Assembly: GCA_047628755.1 (NCBI GenBank)
Contig: JBLHVV010000104.1
Location: 1-11,293, forward strand
Reading direction: 5' to 3'
Source of the DNA: Bermanella sp047628755
Lineage (GTDB): Bacteria > Pseudomonadota > Gammaproteobacteria > Pseudomonadales > Oceanobacteraceae
Length of the DNA: 11,293 bases
In this document: positions 1 to 6,955 of the stretch, piece by piece
Layout of the letters: every line of letters starts with the position of its first letter
Numbering within the stretch: the first letter of the stretch is position 1
Position numbers and translations under genes: made by a program
Notes under the pieces: generated by a model
The model's database searches: none
What the model was told of the DNA's origin: nothing
What the model saw: the letters and a program-made list of their open reading frames with translations, nothing else

Positions 1-79
1 AATTTTACGTTCGAATAAGTTAACAGGACGACGGCCGATAGGTAATTTGTAACATTGATTGTTCAAATAGATTTTTAGT

Positions 80-109
80 TTGAAATAACAAAACCAGAGC
101 GTTTATTTT
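80..109 (+). promoter_or_regulatory. Possible sigma-70 promoter of the GH5 lipoprotein gene
   Basis: A TTGAAA hexamer at 80-85 (5 of 6 matches to TTGACA) is followed after 18 bases by TATTTT at 104-109 (4 of 6 matches to TATAAT). Transcription would start near 116 and give a leader of about 58 bases before the start codon at 174. Just downstream lie a short palindrome, AACGTCGTT (123-131), and TTGATCAA (130-137), which could be part of an operator. The region is AT-rich, so chance matches are likely. Confidence 0.28.
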
Positions 110-160
110 ACATGTTCTTAGTAACGTCGTTGATCAAAACGCCTTTATAGCATAATTATT

Positions 161-166
161 AAGGGG
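161..166 (+). promoter_or_regulatory. Shine-Dalgarno site of the GH5 lipoprotein gene
   Basis: AAGGGG lies 7 bases before the ATG at 174. It is a strong site and fixes the start, which also gives a complete lipoprotein signal peptide. The other genes in the window have much weaker sites. Confidence 0.7.
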
Positions 167-173
167 AAATTTA

Positions 174-3100
174 ATGCCAGATAATTGCATTAATATAAAA
201 GATTTCAAGCTCAGTCAATTAGCCAAAGTAGTAGTATTGAGTACAAGCATAGTATCACTTTCGGGCTGTTTTGGTGTCGATAGTGATAATGAAGCAATTG
301 AAAGTGCCGGACCTAATACAGAAGTTCCTGCGCCGGTGGTAACACCACTACCTGAGCCTGATTTGGAAATTATAGATCTGTCGTTAGCAGACGTCACGGT
401 TCGTGCCCGTCCGCACATTGATACATCACTTGGTTATAATGTCATTCTGTCAGACTTAAATTCTACTTTACGTGGCGTTAGTATCTCTTTTGACGGTGGT
501 GATCCTTACGACGCTGACCAAATAAAGAAAGTACCGACCTTAGCTCAATTGGAATCGTTGGTAAATGACTATGGCATCAATACGGTGCACGTATACTTAG
601 AAGGTGATGCGGAACAAAACCCAGACCCTGTCGGCATTAACGAAACGTTAGCGGATCAGTTGGTTGAATTAACTCGTGACGCAAAAATGTACCTAATTCT
701 TACCATTGCCAACAATGGTGAGAATGGCGCGATTCATAGTCTTGATAAAACCCTAGATTTTTGGGCACTCTACGGTGCCAAATATAAAGATGAATCACAT
801 GTTATTTTTGAAGCTCACAACGAGCCAGTATCCTTAGTTAATACAAACTGGACCGCAGAAGATTGGGATAACCAAGCTCAAATGTATGAGACTATTCGGG
901 GAGTGGCACCAGATACTTTAATATTACTGGGCTCTTTCATGTCTTTCTCTGGCGCTGCACCCGCAATGGCCGGTGCAGATGGCCTTAAAGCTTTATACCC
1001 TGATATATGGGATAACGCAGCTTTTGCCTTTCATTCTTATTGGAACCTACCTGATGTTGAAACAACCATTGATGCTTTCAAAGTCAGCACTGATTACCCC
1101 GCCCTTATAAACACAGAGTTCTGGCCTGGTGATACCAAAACAGGCTCTAACGAGGCTTTTGAAACTCATCATATCGGCTGGATGCAGTTTGAATGGTTAG
1201 GGGCGAACGACTTAGATCTAGGCAACATGAAAAACAGTTTAAATACCTTTGGTACGGTATGGCGTTCAGAAACAGCAGAAGGCACATGGCCCGCTAGTGG
1301 TGCGCCAAGCGTTCAAATTGGTGAAAGTATTGGTTTATATAGCCGAGCCGATGACGCATTTCTTAATTTAAACGACGATAACCAATTAATTGCTGGTGAT
1401 AGCAGCTTTGACGGCGAAGGTAACGATACCTTTGTCGTGGTCGATGCAGGTAATGACGGTTTCATTGCCTTGCGCGGTGCTAACGGTAAATACCTGAGCG
1501 TCAGCGAATATGGTCTAGCGATGACCGCAACGGCCGAGTCCATTGGTGTTACCGAAAAACTTAAATGGCTTGAATTACCCAGTGGCGATGTCGCCTTACG
1601 TCCATGGGGCGGCTCGGGTCATTTAATAGGTACTATTCCGGCAGGAGAAGGTTTAGCCGAAGGCTTTACCGGTCCTGTAGGTGATGGCGCTTTACTTAAT
1701 GGTGAAAATACTTACCTAGTAGTGACTAGTGCAGCGAGTGCTCCACTAGCACAGTTGGCAGCACCAAAAGCTCCTGAGCCAGGACCTTTCTTTGGGCAAG
1801 CAATGTCAGTACCCACCAGTGGAGGAAGTGATCACCCATTTAATGTCAATGCGCCCAATGCCCGTTTATGGCTTGCTGACTTTGACTTTGGTGGTGAAGC
1901 TGTTGCTTATCATGATAACGATGTTATTAACAAAGGTGATGCTTATCGTTTTGACGAGAGAGTCGATGTTGAGCCTTCGTCGGAAGACTACACATCAGTA
2001 GGGTTTTTCGACAATGAAGAGTGGATGGAGTACACCATCGATGTTGCCGCAGCAGGTAATTACATTGTCACTATACGTACGGCCTCAGGCGGAGGTGGCG
2101 GACATCTAAGTATCGAGTCTGACTGTGTTGATCTGACCGGCAGTATTGCTACTCCAAATACTGGTGGGTGGGATGCTTGGCAGGATATGACTGTAGACGT
2201 TACCTTAGACGCGGGCATACAGAAGCTTCGTTTAGTTAGTGGCGGTGGCATGAATGTAATGAACATGGATATCAATGCGGGTGGAAACGGAAGTGCAATA
2301 CTTAGTGAAGGTTGTCAATGGGTGCCCGAAGTACCGGCAGACGTAAATGTTGAAGCGGAAAACTGGACTGCGGTAATAGAATTACCAGAAGGCGAAGTTG
2401 TTTTAGAAAATACTACTGATGCTAGTGGCAATCAAAATGTCAGTTATATCGACCCTGGCGATTGGATGGAATACAGTGTTGAGCTTCCTGAAAGCGCTTG
2501 TTATATAGCAAGCTACCGTGTGGCCAGTCAAGATGGCAGTGAAGGTTTTACCTTAAGCTTTGACGGTTTATTAGCTGATACGGTAACTGTTCCCTCTACT
2601 GGTGGTTGGCAGAACTGGGTAAGCCTTAACAGTGCATTGGAATTAAGTGCTGGTTTACAAACAATGCGTTTTGACGCGATAGGTGGCGAGCAAAATGTGA
2701 ATTGGTTTGAGTTTAATCAGGCTGAAGCGAGTGCCTGTGCAGATGAGAGTACCATTACCTATGGAGAAAACTTGATTACTAATAATACCTTTGCAGATGC
2801 AACAGGCTGGACTGTTGTTAGTCAGTATGGTGCGGATGCAGATGGTAATGGTGTGGTAACTATTGCCGGTGGTGTTGCTACTTTTAGTGAGACTGTAGCA
2901 GAATCATATAGCAAGCATATGGGGATGTATACCGCTGTTAATTTGCAAGTGGGTACGTATCAGTTTGATATGGATATGACCTATTCCGACATCGATGAGT
3001 TGTGGGGCGAAGTCTATATCGGGGCATTAGAACCCCTTGCCAATAGTGAATATTTTGGTGACCAAAAAGTACTCATTGCTTATAACTCGTGGGATTGTTC

Positions 3101-3821
3101 TGATGCGGTTACTTATTCAGGTGCAGCGACAGAGTCTGGTTGTGACGTTAATACTAATCCAGGTCGATTCAAAATAACCGAAGCGGGCACCTATTATTTA
3201 CTCTTTAGATCAGGTGCTAAAACCTATGGTAGCAGCGGTGTAGTACTTGATAACTGGTCGTTAAGAGAGCTAAATCCAGAACCAACACCTGAGCCTGAAC
3301 CAACGCCTGCAAATTTCGTCACTAATGGTACCTTTGACAATGACACCGGTTGGACCGTTGTCAGCCAGTTCGGTGATGATGTTGAAGGTAATGGCGTAGT
3401 AACTGTTGAAGATGGCGTGGCTACGTTTAGTGAGACGGTAGCCGGATCATGGACCAAACATATGGGTATTTATACGCAAGTCACTTTGCCCGTAGGCACT
3501 TACCAGTTTGATATGAATATGACCTATACCGACATCAATGAGCTGTGGGGCGAGGTATATATTGGCTCAACACAGCCTGAAGCCAATGCTGAATATAATG
3601 GTGACCAAAAAGTGCTTGTTGCTTACAACTCGTGGGATTGTTCTGATGCGGTTGCCTATTCAGGTGCTGCAACTGCGTCTGGCTGTGATGGCAATGTAAA
3701 TCCTGGGCAGTTCGAAATAACTGAAGCCGGTACCTATTACTTATTATTCAGGTCTGGGCAAAACACCTATGGCACAACGGGTGTAGTGCTTGATAACTGG
3801 ACTTTGACATCAGTAGAGTAA
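174..3821 (+). CDS. Multimodular GH5-family glycoside hydrolase lipoprotein (GH5 + fascin-like + 2 CBM6 + 2 CBM4_9-like)
   Basis: Predicted secreted, lipid-anchored polysaccharide hydrolase of 1215 residues. The N-terminus has a signal peptide with lipobox LSGC (Cys32); Phe at +2 argues for outer-membrane rather than inner-membrane retention. Residues ~70-370 resemble a GH5 (clan GH-A) barrel: the acid/base is Glu217 in HNEP, the nucleophile is probably Glu315 in NTEFW, and His287/Tyr289 form the usual HSY motif. Residues ~379-520 look like a fascin-type beta-trefoil (ALRGANGKYLS). CBM6-like modules follow at ~560-705 (GGEAVAYHD, EWMEYTI) and ~722-850 (DWMEYSV, NVNWFEF). Two near-duplicate CBM4_9-like modules at 866-1030 and 1047-1211 are joined by a Pro/Glu/Thr linker (PEPTPEPEPTP). 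The subfamily and exact substrate cannot be assigned by eye; beta-glucan is inferred from the GH30 and GH3 neighbours. Odd points are His139 where GH5 usually has Arg, and the very recent repeat. GH30 follows after 96 bases on the same strand, so the two may share an operon. Confidence 0.88.
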   Translation: MPDNCINIKDFKLSQLAKVVVLSTSIVSLSGCFGVDSDNEAIESAGPNTEVPAPVVTPLPEPDLEIIDLSLADVTVRARPHIDTSLGYNVILSDLNSTLRGVSISFDGGDPYDADQIKKVPTLAQLESLVNDYGINTVHVYLEGDAEQNPDPVGINETLADQLVELTRDAKMYLILTIANNGENGAIHSLDKTLDFWALYGAKYKDESHVIFEAHNEPVSLVNTNWTAEDWDNQAQMYETIRGVAPDTLILLGSFMSFSGAAPAMAGADGLKALYPDIWDNAAFAFHSYWNLPDVETTIDAFKVSTDYPALINTEFWPGDTKTGSNEAFETHHIGWMQFEWLGANDLDLGNMKNSLNTFGTVWRSETAEGTWPASGAPSVQIGESIGLYSRADDAFLNLNDDNQLIAGDSSFDGEGNDTFVVVDAGNDGFIALRGANGKYLSVSEYGLAMTATAESIGVTEKLKWLELPSGDVALRPWGGSGHLIGTIPAGEGLAEGFTGPVGDGALLNGENTYLVVTSAASAPLAQLAAPKAPEPGPFFGQAMSVPTSGGSDHPFNVNAPNARLWLADFDFGGEAVAYHDNDVINKGDAYRFDERVDVEPSSEDYTSVGFFDNEEWMEYTIDVAAAGNYIVTIRTASGGGGGHLSIESDCVDLTGSIATPNTGGWDAWQDMTVDVTLDAGIQKLRLVSGGGMNVMNMDINAGGNGSAILSEGCQWVPEVPADVNVEAENWTAVIELPEGEVVLENTTDASGNQNVSYIDPGDWMEYSVELPESACYIASYRVASQDGSEGFTLSFDGLLADTVTVPSTGGWQNWVSLNSALELSAGLQTMRFDAIGGEQNVNWFEFNQAEASACADESTITYGENLITNNTFADATGWTVVSQYGADADGNGVVTIAGGVATFSETVAESYSKHMGMYTAVNLQVGTYQFDMDMTYSDIDELWGEVYIGALEPLANSEYFGDQKVLIAYNSWDCSDAVTYSGAATESGCDVNTNPGRFKITEAGTYYLLFRSGAKTYGSSGVVLDNWSLRELNPEPTPEPEPTPANFVTNGTFDNDTGWTVVSQFGDDVEGNGVVTVEDGVATFSETVAGSWTKHMGIYTQVTLPVGTYQFDMNMTYTDINELWGEVYIGSTQPEANAEYNGDQKVLVAYNSWDCSDAVAYSGAATASGCDGNVNPGQFEITEAGTYYLLFRSGQNTYGTTGVVLDNWTLTSVE
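2769..3806 (+). repeat. Tandem in-frame duplication of a carbohydrate-binding module
   Basis: Two 495-base units, 2769-3263 and 3312-3806, are offset by exactly 543 bases (181 codons) with no indel that I could find. A hand count gives roughly three quarters identical residues between the two 165-residue units, with long identical blocks such as ELWGEVYIG, AYNSWDCSDAV and ITEAGTYYLLFRSG. Identity also shows in the DNA, for example at 3088-3111 against 3631-3654. The 48-base spacer encodes the PEPT-type linker. Each unit carries two conserved cysteines (in WDCSDA and SGCD), a plausible disulfide. The fold looks like the CBM4_9 type of carbohydrate-binding domain seen at the C-terminus of some marine laminarinases; that assignment is from memory of the family. 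Confidence 0.9.
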
Positions 3822-3917
3822 TTGTGAGGTAAGCAGGTTTTATCCTAAGTCGCTGGATTTTATTATTCAGCGTCTTATTCGACTCAAATCTAAAAATAAA
3901 ATAACAGAGATTTACTA

Positions 3918-5366
3918 ATGAATAAAAAAAAGTTTATAACACCCGTGTTGGTAGCGCAATTAATTGCATGCTCAACAGCAACTCTTCAAGCTGCGCCGTT
4001 AATTGAGCACAAAGTGGCTATTTACACCACGGCTAAAGATACCGATATGCGTTTAACATTAACACAAAAGGTTACACTGAAACCAAGTGTACAACCAACA
4101 GAAGGGGAAATATCGATTTTTGTAAACCCCAACAAGCGTTTCCAAAAAATATTGGGTATTGGTGGTGCCATTACTGATGCCAGTGCTGAAGTGTTTGCCA
4201 AGCTGCCAACAGATAAACAAAATGAAATGCTAAAAGCGTATTATGACCAAGACGAAGGTATTGGTTATTCTTTAGCTCGAACCACTATACATAGCTCTGA
4301 CTTTGGTAGCGGTAGTCATACTTACATTGAAGAAGGTGATAAAGCATTATCTACCTTTAGCGTTGATCATGACCGTGAGTTTCGTATCCCTCTGATTAAG
4401 AGAGCGATAAAAACTGCAGGTGGTGAGTTAACACTTTACGCAAGCCCTTGGAGTGCACCTGCTTTCATGAAAAGCAATAATAATATGTTGCAAGGAGGTA
4501 AATTACTGCCTGAGTATTACGAGACTTGGGCGACCTATTTCACTAAGTTTATTAAAGCTTATGAAGCTGAAGGAATGCCAATTTGGGGCGTTACTATTCA
4601 GAATGAACCTATGGCGGTTCAGCGCTGGGAATCAATGATTTACACCGCCGAAGAAGAACGTGATTTTTTGAAAAACCATTTAGGTCCTATTATGGAAAAA
4701 GAAGGGTATGGGGACAAAAACATTGTCGTTTGGGATCATAACAGAGACTTGATCGTCAATCGTGCCAATACTATTTTTGATGACCCTGAAGCGGCTAAAT
4801 ATGCATGGGGTATTGGTTTTCACTGGTATGAAACATGGGCGGGTGGCGAAACGATGCATGATAATCTTGCTTTGGTGAATGAATCTTACCCTGATATGAA
4901 GTTAATGTTCACTGAAGGAACTAATGAAGGGTTTAGAGCCGATAGGTATCAGTATTGGCCAAATGCAGAACGCTATGGTAATTCAATGATTAAAGATTTT
5001 AACCGAGGCACTGTTGGTTGGACTGATTGGAATATATTGCTAGATCAAAATGGTGGACCGAATCATGTGAGTAATTTTTGTTTTTCTCCTATTCACGCTG
5101 ATACACGCACTGGAGAGTTAATCTATACGCCAACGTATTATTATATCGGACATTTTTCTAAGTTTGTCAGACCTAATGCCCAACGGGTTAGTACTAGTAG
5201 CAGTCGCAGTGTTTTGTTGGCGACATCGTTTGTTAATGAAGATAACAAGATGGCAACTATTGTAATGAATCAAACAGACGAAAAAATTGAATACAATTTT
5301 ATTGTTGACGGTCAACAATCAATTTTGTCTATTCCTGCGCGAGCTATGCAAACCTTAGTTTATTGA
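3918..5366 (+). CDS. GH30-family beta-glucosidase / beta-1,6-glucanase
   Basis: A 482-residue secreted enzyme of clan GH-A, full length for GH30. Family landmarks in order: the entry strand GIGGAITDASAEVF (~75-90), ASPWSAPAFMK (~170-181), the acid/base Glu230 in TIQNEPM, the nucleophile Glu333 in FTEGTNEG, and WTDWNILLDQNGGPNH on strand 8. A short beta-sandwich made of N- and C-terminal strands (C-terminal part ~425-482) is typical of the family. Members of this group act on beta-glucosides; marine relatives remove beta-1,6-linked glucose from laminarin, which fits the locus. GH30_1 versus GH30_3 cannot be settled by eye. The N-terminus is either a lipoprotein signal (LIAC, Cys18) or an ordinary signal peptide cut after LQA (residue 25). 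There is no strong Shine-Dalgarno (AGAGA about 8 bases upstream), but no better start is available. It probably shares transcription with the GH5 gene upstream. Confidence 0.9.
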   Translation: MNKKKFITPVLVAQLIACSTATLQAAPLIEHKVAIYTTAKDTDMRLTLTQKVTLKPSVQPTEGEISIFVNPNKRFQKILGIGGAITDASAEVFAKLPTDKQNEMLKAYYDQDEGIGYSLARTTIHSSDFGSGSHTYIEEGDKALSTFSVDHDREFRIPLIKRAIKTAGGELTLYASPWSAPAFMKSNNNMLQGGKLLPEYYETWATYFTKFIKAYEAEGMPIWGVTIQNEPMAVQRWESMIYTAEEERDFLKNHLGPIMEKEGYGDKNIVVWDHNRDLIVNRANTIFDDPEAAKYAWGIGFHWYETWAGGETMHDNLALVNESYPDMKLMFTEGTNEGFRADRYQYWPNAERYGNSMIKDFNRGTVGWTDWNILLDQNGGPNHVSNFCFSPIHADTRTGELIYTPTYYYIGHFSKFVRPNAQRVSTSSSRSVLLATSFVNEDNKMATIVMNQTDEKIEYNFIVDGQQSILSIPARAMQTLVY

Positions 5367-5376
5367 TTTTAATATT

Positions 5377-5396
5377 ATCCTACATGGAAGTAGGAT
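5377..5396 (+). terminator. Hairpin just after the GH30 gene, possible terminator
   Basis: Perfect 7-bp stem ATCCTAC (5377-5383) with GTAGGAT (5390-5396) and a 6-base loop, beginning 10 bases after the GH30 stop codon. No T-run follows, so it is not a textbook intrinsic terminator. It may instead stabilise the mRNA 3' end or act together with the larger palindrome at 5401-5458. Confidence 0.4.
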
Positions 5397-5400
5397 GAAC

Positions 5401-5458
5401 CACTTTACTTCCTATTGGCTCGCAATGGGCCAAAATGGAAGTGTAAGCCATTAAAGTG
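5401..5458. repeat. Nested interrupted palindrome between convergent genes
   Basis: Three paired arms enclose each other. CACTTTA (5401-5407) pairs with TAAAGTG (5452-5458); CTTCC (5408-5412), or ACTTCC if its A is not used by the outer arm, pairs with GGAAG(T) (5437-5442); TTGGCTC (5415-5421) pairs with GGGCCAA (5427-5433) with one G-T wobble around a GCAAT loop. The structure sits between the ends of the GH30 gene and the oppositely oriented regulator gene. It could be a two-way transcription stop or a dispersed palindromic repeat. Confidence 0.55.
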
Positions 5459-5570
5459 AGGTATTAAAAAACTCACTATTGATATGTAAAAATACAACTA
5501 AAGACAACACTTCTCACCCAAAAACATGACCTAATAATAAAATAATTCCACTTAGTTGATAGACTTATAC

Positions 5571-5744
5571 CAATGGCAATAAATATGTAATACCAATCAA
5601 ACTAATTAAGTGATCTTTATAAATGGTCTAAATCTCCAATAATATCGTTGCTTTTAATTACAATAGCCAGGTATTGCTCAATCAAGCGTTTTGTTGTTGA
5701 AAATTTATCCTCATTGATATTTGATCACTCACTTATTGCCATTG
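5571..5744. repeat. Element with 12-bp terminal inverted repeats, candidate dispersed/MITE-like repeat
   Basis: CAATGGCAATAA at 5571-5582 is perfectly inverted at 5733-5744 (TTATTGCCATTG). An inner inverted pair, AGTGATC (5609-5615) and GATCACT (5723-5729), lies inside the same arms, though at unequal distances from the ends. The left end is preceded by TTATAC, giving a TATACCAAT string like those I associate with intergenic repeats of Alteromonadales; this is a recollection, not a search. It holds no ORF. The rest of the 410-base convergent spacer (5367-5776) contains the two hairpins listed separately and nothing else recognisable apart from a weak stem at 5752-5766 (GCCGTT/AACGAC) just past the regulator's stop codon. 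Confidence 0.45.
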
Positions 5745-5776
5745 AATTACTGCCGTTTTTAACGACATGAAACAAA

Positions 5777-6955
5777 TTATTTAGAAATCGACGATTGGCG
5801 AAATTGAGAAGGAGTAACACTTTCAAACTTTTTAAAGAAAGTGTAAAAAACTGACTTACTGTTAAAACCTACCGCTAAATATATATCGGTGATTGTGGTG
5901 TTTTTGTGCTCAGGATCCACAAGCATTCTCTTTGCTTCTTCAATACGGTACTTATTGATAAACTCATAGAAATTAATACCAAAGTGGCGATTGATTAACA
6001 TTGAAAGATCACGCGGTATAAGAGACAAAGACTCAGCTAATTTATCCAAAGTAATATCAGGATCCATATAAGCTTTGCTCTTGCGCATCGATGTGTCTAC
6101 TACAACGGCCATGTTAGGGTTAACAAACTGATCATCTATTTTCTTTTTAGCCGGCTTTTCGTCAGTTACTTGTTCGAATATCAAAAAATACCGAATAGCG
6201 GTAAATACTAATAAATTTACTAAGATAAATGATACGTAATTCCCGGTAAGCCCAAGATAACTAAAAGTTCCCGCTTCAATAGGGGAAAACAAGCTGACTA
6301 CTTTAGTACTAACTAATACCGTTTCCAATATCATCACTATCATAAAGCCAATGACAAGCCCACTCAGCCAATTTATATGCACTTTCTCAATATTCGATTG
6401 AGTATCCCGCAATCTGTTTTTATATTTACTGATTAAAATAAAGCAGGCGATAGTGTAAAAGACCCGCATTACCTTACTGAAAAGTTCCATGCTGACATAG
6501 CCAGAACTATAAACAAAAGATTCACTGAGTATCATCTGAAGACGCAGGTCATAACTATAGCTATAGAACATTGTCGACATAAAAACGACAAAGATAGCCA
6601 GTGGCAACAGATGCAGAATATCTATTTTTTTAAGCGAAAAATCACGAAAAACTAAAGACTTTATACAGAGAAATAATAAAGGTCCGTCAATAAAATAGGC
6701 TAGCTCAGGCACAAAATATAAGTTAGGCCAAACCTCCCTCATTAGCAATTTAAACTCAGCACCCCACATCATTAATTCGTTTAGAGGGATTAATGCATGG
6801 GCAAATAGAAAAGCAGTAAGAAAAAAAGTACTTTTTATGCGATGGGCATTAGTAATGTAAAGTAGCGCACCAAAAAAAAGACACTGCATGGCTGTCATTA
6901 ATAAAATAACGTCATGGGAATTAAATATGACAGTTTGAAATTCAAATGGTTTCAT
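5777..6955 (-). CDS. Membrane-embedded AraC-family transcriptional regulator with seven predicted helices
   Basis: Predicted 392-residue regulator whose sensor half lies in the membrane. Hydrophobic segments are near residues 15-35, 43-63, 84-101, 113-132, 164-177, 197-217 and 239-260. A cytoplasmic linker with a KPAKKK patch (~262-297) leads into an AraC/XylS-type double helix-turn-helix at ~298-388. Its landmarks are TLDKLAESL for the first helix pair, and AVGFNSKSVFYTFFKKFESVTPSQFR, given here in parts: GFNSKSVFYTFFKKF (~363-377) and TPSQFR (~381-386). The frame extends upstream to a TTG at 7027, but those 24 extra residues are polar and unlike an N-terminus, so I chose the ATG at 6955; no clear Shine-Dalgarno supports either start. 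It is transcribed away from the transporter gene and towards GH30. Role inferred: sensing a sugar or oligosaccharide in the periplasm or membrane and controlling the surrounding glycosidase and transporter genes. Confidence 0.87.
   Translation of the reverse strand: MKPFEFQTVIFNSHDVILLMTAMQCLFFGALLYITNAHRIKSTFFLTAFLFAHALIPLNELMMWGAEFKLLMREVWPNLYFVPELAYFIDGPLLFLCIKSLVFRDFSLKKIDILHLLPLAIFVVFMSTMFYSYSYDLRLQMILSESFVYSSGYVSMELFSKVMRVFYTIACFILISKYKNRLRDTQSNIEKVHINWLSGLVIGFMIVMILETVLVSTKVVSLFSPIEAGTFSYLGLTGNYVSFILVNLLVFTAIRYFLIFEQVTDEKPAKKKIDDQFVNPNMAVVVDTSMRKSKAYMDPDITLDKLAESLSLIPRDLSMLINRHFGINFYEFINKYRIEEAKRMLVDPEHKNTTITDIYLAVGFNSKSVFYTFFKKFESVTPSQFRQSSISK

Noticed and set aside
130..156. TTGATC (130-135) with CATAAT (151-156) as a promoter of the GH5 gene
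   Set aside because: The spacer is only 15 bases and the transcript would start inside the Shine-Dalgarno site.
3276..3310. Pro/Glu/Thr-rich repeat as a separate repeat locus
   Set aside because: It is the coding sequence of an ordinary inter-domain linker in the GH5 protein.
3851..3872. Hairpin CGCTGGA/TTCAGCG between the GH5 and GH30 genes as a terminator
   Set aside because: Seven pairs with one wobble around an 8-base loop and no T-run; too weak to separate the two genes into different transcripts.
5752..5766. Small stem GCCGTT/AACGAC after the regulator stop as an intrinsic terminator
   Set aside because: Only six pairs with one wobble in RNA and no U-tract on the minus strand.
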